This document shows positions 38,010 through 46,327 of a stretch of DNA of 64,000 nt, piece by piece. The notes under the pieces are model-generated. The model had not been told where the DNA came from. It made no database searches and worked only from the letters and a program-made list of their open reading frames with translations. Every line of letters starts with the position of its first letter. The first letter of the stretch is position 1. Origin of the DNA: Bacillus yapensis (lineage in GTDB: Bacteria > Bacillota > Bacilli > Bacillales > Cytobacillaceae); assembly GCF_005280205.1 (NCBI RefSeq), contig NZ_SUND01000010.1, positions 1-64,000 on the forward strand. Direction: 5' to 3'. A program made the translations under genes and the position numbers.

Positions 38010-38703
38010 AGAAGAACCACTACGCGATCAAGCGCAACGGCTAAGGAAACGAATATCGAAGAAATCAGAAGCTCACGAAGAACTGATTACCAGTTCGGCT
38101 ACTTTGCCACCGAGAAGTAGAGTACATCAGCAAGAGCAAAAAAGGAAAAAAACAAGGTTAAAGCTAAAGTATCCAATCATAAGATTATTGGCAATATTTT
38201 TTATTCTATTACCGGTTGTCAGCATTTATATAATCAATCATAACAAAGAGAAGGCTAGCACAGAGTCAGTTGATCATAATGAACAAGGCAATATTGAATC
38301 AGTAAATGTTACAGATGAAGACGAGGGTGTTTCGATTTCGGATTCGACAGTAATTGAAGAAAATGTAGAAGATGTCAATGAAGAAATTGTTGCTGAGTCA
38401 GTGGCAGGGTCAGAGGAAGAAGCAAATCAAGAAACAGAAGTAGTGGAATCAGAAGAAATGGAGAATCCAGCTTCTACTCAGACTACAGTAAATGATAAGA
38501 ATACAACACCGCCAGTAACGGCACCTGAAACAAATACAGCATCAGAAGCTGTTCAAAGCCATACCGTACAACCAGGTGAGAATTTATTTAGAATAGCGAT
38601 GAAGTACTACGGTTCACAATCTGGAATTGAGAAAATAAAACAAGCAAATAACATCCAAGGTAATGAGATTCAAGTAGGACAAACAATCAAGATTCCCCAA
38701 TAA
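38002..38703 (+). CDS. ypbE: LysM-domain membrane protein YpbE
   Basis: A 233-residue protein: basic cytoplasmic N-terminus, one membrane helix (about 54-73), a long acidic low-complexity linker (75-170) and a C-terminal LysM domain (HTVQPGENLFRIAMKYYG, about 187-232). It should span the membrane and hold peptidoglycan. Function otherwise unknown. Confidence 0.88.
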   Translation: MSKEEPLRDQAQRLRKRISKKSEAHEELITSSATLPPRSRVHQQEQKRKKTRLKLKYPIIRLLAIFFILLPVVSIYIINHNKEKASTESVDHNEQGNIESVNVTDEDEGVSISDSTVIEENVEDVNEEIVAESVAGSEEEANQETEVVESEEMENPASTQTTVNDKNTTPPVTAPETNTASEAVQSHTVQPGENLFRIAMKYYGSQSGIEKIKQANNIQGNEIQVGQTIKIPQ

Positions 38704-38712
38704 ATGGAAAAT

Positions 38713-38746
38713 GCCGTTCTTACGAAAAAAGTAGGAACGGCTTTTT
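38713..38746 (+). terminator. ypbE terminator
   Basis: An 11-bp stem (38713-38723, 38731-38741, one G-U pair) followed by five T. Confidence 0.85.
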
Positions 38747-38832
38747 GTGTGCGTCAATCATATATTGCAGGACAAGTACATATATTTGGATAGGACCTTG
38801 CAAATTGAAATGGTTGGAAGGGGAAGTCGAAA

Positions 38833-39291
38833 GTGGAATCTTCAATCTTAATGCTTGATGAAAGAACAGATAAGGCGACAAAACAAATGCTTCAGAAGGT
38901 TGTGGAGAGAAAAAGGAAGTTTGATGCATTCAAATTTCGGCACTTAACTGTATTATGGCTAACGGTCTTTCTTGCTTTTTCCTATATTTATTTTCTCTAT
39001 AAAACGATCGCGATTCCATACTCCTATTCGTTTGCCGCAATGTTTTCAGCTTATGTGGACAATTCCCTCAATTTGTATGCGTTTGTCGTCATTGGTGGGT
39101 TATTTGGTTTAATGAATCTCCTAAAACAAAAGAAGGATAAAGCAGAAAAAGAATACCATGCTTTACGATGTGAAATTATTGATAAAAGTAAGGATTTATG
39201 GAAGCCGAAGGATGCATGGAAAAATAGACATCTCGTTTTTGAAATGATGAAAAAGAATTATGACATCAATCTATACCATGAAAATAAATAA
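38833..39291 (+). CDS. ypbF: Membrane protein YpbF
   Basis: A 152-residue protein with two membrane helices (about 38-58 and 74-92) and a charged C-terminal tail, matching B. subtilis YpbF in size and order. GTG start with GGAAGGGGA upstream. Function unknown. A 240-bp MITE-like element follows four bases after the stop codon. Confidence 0.8.
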   Translation: MESSILMLDERTDKATKQMLQKVVERKRKFDAFKFRHLTVLWLTVFLAFSYIYFLYKTIAIPYSYSFAAMFSAYVDNSLNLYAFVVIGGLFGLMNLLKQKKDKAEKEYHALRCEIIDKSKDLWKPKDAWKNRHLVFEMMKKNYDINLYHENK

Positions 39292-39295
39292 TAAA

Positions 39296-39535
39296 GGCTC
39301 TTTTCGCATAATTTGTTTATTTTCTTTCGAAAAAAACTTGTTGCTTTGGAAGCTAAGTTGGTATAGAAATTATCTTTCTGACCTCAAAAAACAATATGAG
39401 AGTAGCGAAAAGTGCCGCGCAAAATTTATGTGTGCCACTGAACCACCCAAGGGGTGGCAGCGCCCATTAGGAGGCGTAAATGTCGGCTTGTGGACATTTA
39501 CGAAAAAAAAAACCACAATCATTACGAAAACAGCG
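39296..39535 (-). mobile_element. MITE-like element, copy 4 (240 bp), perfect 8-bp target duplication
   Basis: Opens GGCTCTTTTCGCATAATTTG and ends ACGAAAACAGCG, the family termini in reverse orientation to copy 1, and is homologous to copy 1 along the same 240-bp length, including GTAAATGTCGGC/GGACATTTAC. Flanked on both sides by ATAATAAA (39288-39295 and 39536-39543), a perfect duplication. The right-hand copy is part of the T run of the cotJC terminator. Confidence 0.88.
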
Positions 39536-39566
39536 ATAATAAAAGAGGCAGAATGAGATCTGCCTC
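39536..39566 (-). terminator. cotJABC terminator
   Basis: GAGGCAGA (39545-39552) and TCTGCCTC (39559-39566); the minus-strand reading ends TTTTATTAT, which overlaps the target duplication of the adjacent MITE. Confidence 0.75.
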
Positions 39567-39576
39567 CTTAAGCATA

Positions 39577-40146
39577 CTAGAAAATTCTCTTTTTATCTTT
39601 TTCTTCTTTAAGTATTTCAACAGCTTCTCTAAACCGTAAAGAGTGAACGATTTCTCGTTCTCGTAAAAATCTTAGGGCATCATTTAGATCTGGATCATCG
39701 CTCATATTGATAATCCATTGATAGGTTGCTCTTGCTTTTTCTTCTGCAGCAATATCTTCGTATAAGTCAGCAATTGGATCACCTTTAGCTTGAATGTAAG
39801 TTGCCGTCCATGGTGCACCAGCGGCATTGTGATAAAACAGAGCATTATCATGATTTGCATAGTGGTCCCCTAATCCTGCTGCTTTCATTTGCTCAGGTGT
39901 GGCATCCTTTGTGAGTTTATATATCATTGTCGCAATCATTTCCAAGTGGGCGAATTCTTCTGTTCCAATATCTGTTAAAAGTCCAATGACTTTATCAGGT
40001 ATAGAATAGCGTTGATTTAAGTAACGTAACGCCGCAGATAACTCTCCATCAGCTCCACCGTATTGCTCGATTAAAAATTTCGCTAACATCGGGTTACATG
40101 TAGTGACCTTAACAGGGTATTGAAGCTTTTTCTCGTAGATCCACAT
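39577..40146 (-). CDS. cotJC: Spore coat manganese catalase CotJC
   Basis: A 189-residue di-manganese catalase of the ferritin-like fold. Metal-binding glutamates and histidines are in IGTEEFAHLEM (about 61-71), AAEEKARATYQ (about 134-144) and REREIVHSLRFREA (about 164-178). It is a coat component made in the mother cell. Third gene of cotJABC, 30 nt after cotJB. Confidence 0.94.
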   Translation of the reverse strand: MWIYEKKLQYPVKVTTCNPMLAKFLIEQYGGADGELSAALRYLNQRYSIPDKVIGLLTDIGTEEFAHLEMIATMIYKLTKDATPEQMKAAGLGDHYANHDNALFYHNAAGAPWTATYIQAKGDPIADLYEDIAAEEKARATYQWIINMSDDPDLNDALRFLREREIVHSLRFREAVEILKEEKDKKRIF

Positions 40147-40176
40147 TTGTGTCTATCCCTCCTATTCGTATTGTCT

Positions 40177-40440
40177 CTACACTTGCCATGGCCAAGGAGC
40201 GTCGTCCCAGTTCCAAGGATCACCCGAATAACTGTGACCAAAATGCATTAATGGTCCGTAAATACTTTCCACGGCATTTCTTAATCTCTTTCTTTCTTTT
40301 ACATAGTGGTTAAACTGTCTGATAGCCTCTGAATCTCCATTATGAGTATCTAAGTATAAATTAAGCTCAACAAGGACAAAATCGACAGCCTGAAGCTGTT
40401 CCATTAGCTCATAAAATTCTGGTGGTAATTGTTTTGTCAT
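40177..40440 (-). CDS. cotJB: Spore coat protein CotJB
   Basis: An 87-residue CotJB with the family FVLVELNLYLDTHNGD block (about 21-36) and a tryptophan-rich end (DPWNWDDAPWPW). It is needed with CotJA for CotJC assembly in the coat. It overlaps cotJA by four bases. Confidence 0.93.
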   Translation of the reverse strand: MTKQLPPEFYELMEQLQAVDFVLVELNLYLDTHNGDSEAIRQFNHYVKERKRLRNAVESIYGPLMHFGHSYSGDPWNWDDAPWPWQV

Positions 40441-40667
40441 AAAGGGTTACCTCCCTTTGCTAATTCACGAGAATTGTAATAGGGGTCATATAGCGGCTTC
40501 CAAAGGGTTCCGGCTCTTAATGCTTCCATTGGGGTAAATTGAGGAAAGTTATTTGGTTGAAACCCAATATATAAATTTGGTGGTGTTGAAAAACTTTTAA
40601 CCCTGATCGGTGGACACGGATCAAAAGGACCAACAAAAGGTCGATGGGTTTTATACAGTGTAAACAT
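40437..40667 (-). CDS. cotJA: Spore coat protein CotJA
   Basis: A 76-residue CotJA: proline-rich N-terminus (HRPFVGPFDPCPPI) and the conserved FTPMEALRAGTLWKPLYDPY block (about 44-63). GAGGAGG precedes the ATG. First gene of the operon, which is of sigma-E type in B. subtilis; a CATAAAAT box on the minus strand (40699-40706) could be the -10 element, though no good -35 box was seen. Confidence 0.93.
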   Translation of the reverse strand: MFTLYKTHRPFVGPFDPCPPIRVKSFSTPPNLYIGFQPNNFPQFTPMEALRAGTLWKPLYDPYYNSRELAKGGNPL

Positions 40668-40811
40668 AGTTGCCCTCCTCTTATTTATATATCATTCAAT
40701 TTTATGATTAAAAATCTCTGGCATGACATAATTATGAAAAATAAAAGGATTTTACCATTAGAATGTGGAATTATACACATAGTCGCTTATAATATCCCCG
40801 AGGTGATAAAT

Positions 40812-41447
40812 ATGTTTGTCAAAAATATAATGATTCCAAAGCACAAGACGCACACAGTTCAAAATAATGATTCATTGAAAACGGCTCTTGAAAAATTGGA
40901 GGAGCATCATATTGATGGTTTGCCTATTCTTAATGGAACTCAATATGCAGGTATCGTAACAAGGTACAACTTGTATGAAAATTACTTTACTTCTAATCAG
41001 TCAAGGGAAGACTTTCTTCAAAACACTACATGCGCAGATATTGCTACTTACCAAGAAAAATTTTTAAAGGGTCAAGAGCTATTTGAACATACACTTCTTG
41101 ATTTAAAAGATTTTCCTATACTTGCAGTAGTGGATGATAAAAATGAATACTTGGGAATCGTCACACGCTTCGATGTCCTTGAACAATTTCAATCTGCATT
41201 TGGGGTGAATAAGAAAGGGGTCCGCATCGCTTTTACCTCGATTGAAACAGAAGGAAGAATTGCGAGATTTGCAGAGATCGCCCGACAATTCCATGAGCAT
41301 ATCATTTCATTGGTTACATTCGACGAAACAGATAAGCTTGTTCGACGAATCGTTGTGAAGATTGAAAAGAAGGATAACGTTGAAAAGTTTACGAAAAAAC
41401 TAGAGGATGTCGGTTTTCGTATATTAGATATTCATGAGGATGAATGA
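40812..41447 (+). CDS. AcuB-like protein with two CBS domains and an ACT domain
   Basis: A 211-residue cytoplasmic protein. Two CBS domains (about 1-60, IMIPKHKTHTVQNNDSLKTA, and about 68-128) form an adenosine-nucleotide-binding pair; the last 70 residues (GVRIAFTSIETEGRIARFAEIARQ) look like an ACT domain. This layout is that of AcuB-type sensors. The ATG at 40812 has GAGGTG 6 nt upstream; the longer frame into the cotJA leader lacks support. Its target is unknown. Confidence 0.78.
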   Translation: MFVKNIMIPKHKTHTVQNNDSLKTALEKLEEHHIDGLPILNGTQYAGIVTRYNLYENYFTSNQSREDFLQNTTCADIATYQEKFLKGQELFEHTLLDLKDFPILAVVDDKNEYLGIVTRFDVLEQFQSAFGVNKKGVRIAFTSIETEGRIARFAEIARQFHEHIISLVTFDETDKLVRRIVVKIEKKDNVEKFTKKLEDVGFRILDIHEDE

Positions 41448-41513
41448 TTTTTCTGGGTTTTAAGAGCAATAAACGAAATCTCTCTCATAGATTTGTATGG
41501 GAGGGGTTTTTTT

Positions 41514-41903
41514 ATGTGGAAAAAGAGTATCCGATTATTACTAGGTTTCGGGTGTGGGTATCTATTTATCTTGATGTTTCCGATTGACTCACCCTTTAAC
41601 TTATCCGAATTCCTACTGGAATTTGTCATCAATCCTTTTTCGTTTTTTGCTGCCTCAATCGTATTTATTGTTGGCTTTATATCAAATGCACTGATCATTA
41701 AAGAGGGAGTAGAAGAAACGTATTTGTTATACAATCAAAAAGAATCGAATCTAATGGAAATCATCTTTGTGTTATTGCTAATGGTTAGTTTTTATGTTTT
41801 ATTCCAAACAGGTTTTTGGCAAACGATGGTTTTTTTCTGTTTTTCTATTCTGTATGGTATTATTTCATTAGATTTTAGAAGGTTTAAAATGATCGAAGAG
41901 TAG
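41514..41903 (+). CDS. Unrecognised four-helix membrane protein
   Basis: A 129-residue protein with about four hydrophobic segments (about 5-22, 38-58, 81-98, 101-117) and no recognised motif. GGGAGGGG (41499-41506) lies 7 nt before the ATG at 41514. It ends 18 nt before ypbG, so the two are probably co-transcribed. Confidence 0.7.
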   Translation: MWKKSIRLLLGFGCGYLFILMFPIDSPFNLSEFLLEFVINPFSFFAASIVFIVGFISNALIIKEGVEETYLLYNQKESNLMEIIFVLLLMVSFYVLFQTGFWQTMVFFCFSILYGIISLDFRRFKMIEE

Positions 41904-41921
41904 TGGTCTAGGGGAGGACTT

Positions 41922-42692
41922 ATGATCTTTATTTTTGTGATAGGCATTGTTTTTGCAGTAGGTTTGCTCGTATATATGTATAAATTAGCTCATATGGATA
42001 ATATCATTTATCAAGAAATAACATTCGCAGAATTTCCGAAAAGCTTAGGGGAAGTAAAGATATTCTTTATCTCTGATCTTCACTGTAGAATTGTTTCGGA
42101 CGAGCTCATAAAAGAAGTAAGAGGAAAGGTAGATTTGGTCATAATTGGCGGAGATCTCCTGGATAAAAGGGTAACGATTGAACAAGTTGAACAAAACATT
42201 CAAAAGTTAATAGAGGTAGGTCCGGTATATTTTGTTTGGGGAAATAACGATTATGAAATCAATCCCCATCTACTGGATGGACTATTATTAAAATATGGTG
42301 TGAAAATTTTAGATAACACTGCTGTCTCATTTGAGTCAGAGATTGGAGAACGATTAATTTTATTAGGTATTGATGATATGTCTACAGAAAGAGATAGGCT
42401 GGATCTAGCTCTCCAGGATGGCGGAGAAGCTGGGTTCCGAATTTTAGTAAGTCATGACCCGCGAGTCGTGAACAGGTTAACAAAAGAGGAAGACATTTCA
42501 CTCGTATTAAGCGGACATACCCATGGTGGACAGATTCGCATCTTTGGCATCGGGCTGTATGAAATAGGGAAGCTCAAAAAGTACCCTCAGACAACCTTGT
42601 TGGTGAGTAACGGGTATGGAACAACGTCTATACCATTAAGGCTTGGTGCTAAACCAGAAACTCATGTGATTACATTAAAATCAAATGCTTAG
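41922..42692 (+). CDS. ypbG: Metallophosphoesterase YpbG
   Basis: A 256-residue calcineurin-like phosphoesterase with an N-terminal membrane anchor (about 1-20). Metal-binding motifs in order: DLHCR (about 48), GGDLLD (about 73), GNND (about 107), SHDP (about 174) and SGHTHGGQ (about 194). Substrate unknown. The TAG stop is built partly by an inserted element: TA belongs to the target site and G is the element's first base. Confidence 0.87.
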   Translation: MIFIFVIGIVFAVGLLVYMYKLAHMDNIIYQEITFAEFPKSLGEVKIFFISDLHCRIVSDELIKEVRGKVDLVIIGGDLLDKRVTIEQVEQNIQKLIEVGPVYFVWGNNDYEINPHLLDGLLLKYGVKILDNTAVSFESEIGERLILLGIDDMSTERDRLDLALQDGGEAGFRILVSHDPRVVNRLTKEEDISLVLSGHTHGGQIRIFGIGLYEIGKLKKYPQTTLLVSNGYGTTSIPLRLGAKPETHVITLKSNA

Positions 42693-42730
42693 GCTCTATT
42701 CGCAAAAATTGTTGGATTTAGAAAACAGCT
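42692..42730 (-). mobile_element. Minimal MITE-like element, copy 5 (39 bp), perfect 8-bp target duplication
   Basis: Only the two ends of the family remain: GGCTCTATTCGCAAAAATTG and AGAAAACAGC. It is flanked by AATGCTTA on both sides (42684-42691 and 42731-42738), a perfect duplication. The left copy contains the end of ypbG. Removing the element and one flank restores a TAA stop at the same codon. Confidence 0.85.
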
Positions 42731-42819
42731 AATGCTTAAAAACCATAAATAGACGACTCACCATCCCTCTAATTTTACATAAACTAAACCAACAGTTGTC
42801 ACAGCAGGGGGCAAATACT

Positions 42820-43392
42820 ATGCGCATAGAGCGATTAACTTATAATAAAATCAAAATCTTCCTCACGACCGATGATTTGACGGAACGTGGATTAACAAAA
42901 GAGGATATTTGGAAGGATTCATTAAAGTGGCATCAGCTTTTTCATGATATGCTTGAAGAAGCAAGTGATGAATTTGGGGTAAGTATCGAGGGATCGGTTG
43001 CTGTGGAAATCTTTTCTATGCATGCTCAGGGAATGATTATGATTGTCACGATGGAAGAAGAAGACGAAGAATCACTCCATGAAGGATTTATTGATATGGA
43101 AGTTACCACAAAAAATAACGAGGATATTCTTTTTGAGTTTCAGGAGATTGAGCATGTCATCGGATTAGCAAAGCTACTATTAACGATAGATTTTTTTGGC
43201 GGAAGCTTATATGCGTTGGAAGATAAATATTTTTTATCATTTCAAGAAGATATAAGAAGGGATTCAGCGGACCTAATTGCGGTCATGGCGGAATTTGGCA
43301 ATCCTTCACTGATGAGTATTCATTGGTTGGAGGAATATGGAAATAAGATCATTTACCAACATGCAGTCGAGACGCTTGTGGAGTATTTTTGA
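42820..43392 (+). CDS. mecB: MecA-family ClpC adaptor protein MecB (YpbH)
   Basis: A 190-residue MecA-paralogue adaptor, which hands proteins to the ClpCP protease. N-terminal MRIERLTYNKIKIFLTTDDL (substrate-binding domain) and the C-terminal ClpC-binding domain are present, joined by an acidic linker (EEEDEES, about 88-94). ATG 42820 has AGGGGG 8 nt upstream. Gene order (ypbG, then this) matches B. subtilis. Confidence 0.88.
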   Translation: MRIERLTYNKIKIFLTTDDLTERGLTKEDIWKDSLKWHQLFHDMLEEASDEFGVSIEGSVAVEIFSMHAQGMIMIVTMEEEDEESLHEGFIDMEVTTKNNEDILFEFQEIEHVIGLAKLLLTIDFFGGSLYALEDKYFLSFQEDIRRDSADLIAVMAEFGNPSLMSIHWLEEYGNKIIYQHAVETLVEYF

Positions 43393-43431
43393 GAGGCAGA
43401 GACCTCTTTCTCCCTAAGCGTCTTTTTTTCA

Positions 43432-43645
43432 CGCTGTTTTCGTAATGGTTGTGGTTTTTCTCGTAAATGTCCTAGTTTTTTTCTTCTAAAAAAATCTAAA
43501 GCCGACATTTACACTTCCTACGGTGTTCCTATTCACACATTATTTTGCACGGCATTTTTCGCTGCCATTCTACTTTTAGTTAATTTTAAACTTGAAATGT
43601 ACTTACCAAGTTATAACTCAAAAGCAACAATGTTTGCGAAAAGCC
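43432..43645 (+). mobile_element. MITE-like element, copy 6 (214 bp)
   Basis: Starts cGCTGTTTTCGTAATGGTTG, ends GCAACAATGTTTGCGAAAAGCC, and shares with copies 1 and 4 the interior CGTAAATGTCC ... GCCGACATTTACA and GGCA(C/T)TTTTCGCT. Flanks are T-rich (TTTTTTCA, TTTTTCTT) and no clean duplication can be read. It follows the mecB gene. Confidence 0.75.
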
Positions 43646-43777
43646 TTTTTCTTTGAAAAAAATTATATCAGTAATAATAAAAATGGTAATAATTAATCAA
43701 AAATAGTGGTTTTCTTCCTTCTAAAAAAGGGAAAATTAATAGTGGTATTTCACCTATTAATTCCTTAATTTTCAACA
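43646..43777. other. AT-rich spacer upstream of gudB
   Basis: Very AT-rich sequence with no reading frame or clear repeat. It lies between the MITE-like element and the gudB control region. Confidence 0.5.
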
Positions 43778-43792
43778 TTGATAACGTTTACA
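43778..43792 (+). promoter_or_regulatory. Candidate cre (CcpA) site upstream of gudB
   Basis: TTGATAACGTTTACA matches the cre consensus WTGNAANCGNWNNCW with one mismatch. Its centre is about 80 bp upstream of the likely transcription start, where CcpA would activate more likely than block. Confidence 0.55.
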
Positions 43793-43832
43793 AAAAATTA
43801 TAGAAATAGGCTGAAAAATTATCTTTTTTATC

Positions 43833-43860
43833 TTGCATAAATTATCCAAAGGTGTATACT
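43833..43860 (+). promoter_or_regulatory. Sigma-A promoter of gudB
   Basis: TTGCAT (43833-43838), a 16-nt spacer and TATACT (43855-43860), 53 nt before the gudB start. Confidence 0.65.
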
Positions 43861-43912
43861 TGTGACTGAAAGATGACAATATTGTAAGCGATTTTTAGGA
43901 GGTCTATTTTAG

Positions 43913-45190
43913 ATGGTAGCCGAGAAAAGCACAGAAAATATAAATCAAGAAGACAAGCTCGACGTGTTAAAGTCCACTCAAACTGTTATTCATAATGCAC
44001 TTGAAAGACTTGGATACCCTGAAGAAGTCTATGAGCTTTTAAAAGAACCTTTGCGATTAATGACAGTCAAAATTCCAGTTAGAATGGATGATGGCTCTGT
44101 AAAAATCTTTACTGGCTACCGTGCTCAGCATAATGATGCTGTGGGCCCAACAAAAGGTGGAATTCGTTTTCACCCAAATGTTACTGAAAAAGAAGTGAAA
44201 GCACTCTCCATTTGGATGAGTTTGAAATGTGGAATTGTTGATTTACCATATGGTGGAGGAAAAGGCGGAATTGTTTGTGACCCAAGGGATATGTCGTTTC
44301 GTGAATTAGAACGCTTGAGTCGCGGATATGTCCGTGCAATTAGCCAAATTGTAGGCCCAACAAAGGATATTCCAGCGCCTGATGTATTTACCAACTCACA
44401 AATTATGGCTTGGATGATGGACGAGTATAGCCGAATCGATGAATTTAACTCTCCAGGCTTTATTACAGGAAAGCCTCTTGTGCTAGGTGGTTCTCACGGT
44501 CGTGAATCAGCCACAGCAAGAGGAGTAACGATCTGTATTGAAGAAGCGGCAAAGAGAAAAGGAATTGAACTTAAAGGTGCTCGTGTTGTTGTACAAGGAT
44601 TTGGAAACGCAGGAAGCTTCCTATCAAAATTTATGCATGATGCCGGAGCTAAAGTAGTTGGAATTTCAGATGCTTATGGTGGACTGTATGACCCAGAAGG
44701 TCTAGACATTGATTACTTGCTTGATCGTCGTGACAGTTTTGGGACTGTGACAAAACTATTTAATAATACGATAACTAATAAGGAATTATTAGAATTAGAT
44801 TGCGATATTCTTGTTCCAGCAGCAATTGAAAATCAAATTACGGAAGAGAATGCTCATAACATTAGGGCGAAAATTGTGGTTGAAGCAGCGAACGGACCAA
44901 CAACGTTAGACGCCACACAAATTTTAACTGATCGTGGCATTCTTTTAGTACCAGATGTGCTTGCATCTGCTGGTGGAGTAACTGTTTCTTATTTTGAATG
45001 GGTTCAGAATAATCAAGGTTATTATTGGACGGAAGAAGAAGTAGATGATAAGCTAAGAGCAGTAATGGTGAAATCCTTTGAAAATATTTATAATACTGCC
45101 CAAACACGTCGAGTAGATATGCGACTTGCTGCCTATATGGTTGGAGTAAGAAAAATGGCAGAAGCATCAAGATTTAGAGGATGGATATAA
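43913..45190 (+). CDS. gudB: NAD-dependent glutamate dehydrogenase
   Basis: A 425-residue enzyme that oxidises glutamate to 2-oxoglutarate and ammonia. Catalytic-site lysine motif LPYGGGKGGI is at about 111-120, PAPDV near 150, and the NAD-binding VVVQGFGNAGSF near 225. The VKAL at 95-98 occurs once: the 9-bp duplication that inactivates gudB in laboratory B. subtilis 168 is absent, so the enzyme should be active. AGGAGG lies before the ATG. It could equally be called rocG by sequence; position next to ypdA supports gudB. Confidence 0.92.
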   Translation: MVAEKSTENINQEDKLDVLKSTQTVIHNALERLGYPEEVYELLKEPLRLMTVKIPVRMDDGSVKIFTGYRAQHNDAVGPTKGGIRFHPNVTEKEVKALSIWMSLKCGIVDLPYGGGKGGIVCDPRDMSFRELERLSRGYVRAISQIVGPTKDIPAPDVFTNSQIMAWMMDEYSRIDEFNSPGFITGKPLVLGGSHGRESATARGVTICIEEAAKRKGIELKGARVVVQGFGNAGSFLSKFMHDAGAKVVGISDAYGGLYDPEGLDIDYLLDRRDSFGTVTKLFNNTITNKELLELDCDILVPAAIENQITEENAHNIRAKIVVEAANGPTTLDATQILTDRGILLVPDVLASAGGVTVSYFEWVQNNQGYYWTEEEVDDKLRAVMVKSFENIYNTAQTRRVDMRLAAYMVGVRKMAEASRFRGWI

Positions 45191-45294
45191 GAACCTGTAT
45201 CCCCTCTGAAAATATATGAGCGAATCTTTTTAGAAGGACTTGTCGTTGCGGCGAGTTCTTCTTTCGTTGTCTGAAAAAGGAGTGTGTTACAACT

Positions 45295-46260
45295 ATGAAA
45301 CAGGAAGAAGTCATTATTGTTGGTGGGGGTCCATGCGGCTTAGCTGCGGCTATTGCATTAAAGAATATTGGCAAAAGTGCGTTAGTAATTGAAAAAGGAA
45401 ATATTGTGAATGCGATTTACAATTATCCGACTCATCAAACATTTTTTAGTACAAGTGAAAAATTAGAAATCGGTAACACTCCTTTTGTTACAGAGGAATA
45501 CAAGCCAAAAAGAAATCAAGCATTAGTCTATTATCGTGAGGTAGTTAAAAGAGCGGCTCTTCGTGTAAATGCCTTTGAAAAGGTCTTAGCAGTTGAAAAG
45601 CAGATATCCGGCGATTTTGTGATTAAGACCGATAAAGAGGATTATGCTTGTAATAATGTCGTTATTGCAACAGGCTACTATGACAATCCGAATTATATGA
45701 ATGTACCAGGTGAAGACTTGCCAAAGGTTTATCACTATTTTAAAGAAGCACATCCGTTTTTTGATAAAGATGTTGTCGTAGTGGGAGGAAAAAATTCAAG
45801 TGTCGATGCGACAATTGAGCTCGTAAAAGCAGGAGCGAGGGTAACGGTTATTTATCGTGGAACTGAATATTCTCCAAGCATCAAGCCGTGGATTCTACCG
45901 GAGTTTGAATCGCTTGTTCGTCATGGTATCGTAAAAATGGAATTTAACTCGAATATTAAGGAAATAACATCAGAACATGTTATCTACGAAAAAGCAGGGG
46001 AAGTCCTACAAATCAAAAATGATTTCGTGTTTGCGATGACCGGTTATCATCCTGACCATCAGTTTTTACGAAAAATGGGTGTTGAAATTGATGAAGAGAC
46101 TGGTAGGCCAATTTTTAATCCTGAATCGATGGAAACAAATGTGGAGGGGATATTTATTGCAGGTGTGATTGCAGCAGGCAATAATGCAAATGAAATTTTC
46201 ATTGAAAATGGCCGTTTTCATGGGGAACAAATCGCCAATGCACTAGTTGCTAAGGATTAA
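45295..46260 (+). CDS. ypdA: Bacillithiol disulfide reductase YpdA (Bdr)
   Basis: A 321-residue flavoprotein of the thioredoxin reductase-like fold. FAD-binding IVGGGPCGLAAAIALKNIG (about 8-26), with its conserved cysteine C14, and NADPH-binding VVVGGKNSSVDATIEL (about 161-176) are visible. It uses NADPH to reduce oxidised bacillithiol. Directly after gudB as in B. subtilis. Confidence 0.93.
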   Translation: MKQEEVIIVGGGPCGLAAAIALKNIGKSALVIEKGNIVNAIYNYPTHQTFFSTSEKLEIGNTPFVTEEYKPKRNQALVYYREVVKRAALRVNAFEKVLAVEKQISGDFVIKTDKEDYACNNVVIATGYYDNPNYMNVPGEDLPKVYHYFKEAHPFFDKDVVVVGGKNSSVDATIELVKAGARVTVIYRGTEYSPSIKPWILPEFESLVRHGIVKMEFNSNIKEITSEHVIYEKAGEVLQIKNDFVFAMTGYHPDHQFLRKMGVEIDEETGRPIFNPESMETNVEGIFIAGVIAAGNNANEIFIENGRFHGEQIANALVAKD

Positions 46261-46268
46261 ATAAAAAG

Positions 46269-46300
46269 GAGGCTGTCACTTACAGACAGCTTCGTTTTTT
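46269..46300 (+). terminator. ypdA terminator
   Basis: GAGGCTGTC (46269-46277) and GACAGCTTC (46285-46293), one G-U pair, followed by GTTTTTT. Confidence 0.8.
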
Positions 46301-46327
46301 ATTCATAGGGTTATTCTTGAGTTCAGA

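Noticed and set aside
39260-39639. Two plus-strand frames (98 and 61 codons) after ypbF
   Set aside because: They run through the MITE-like element and the cotJC terminator and overlap cotJC on the other strand.
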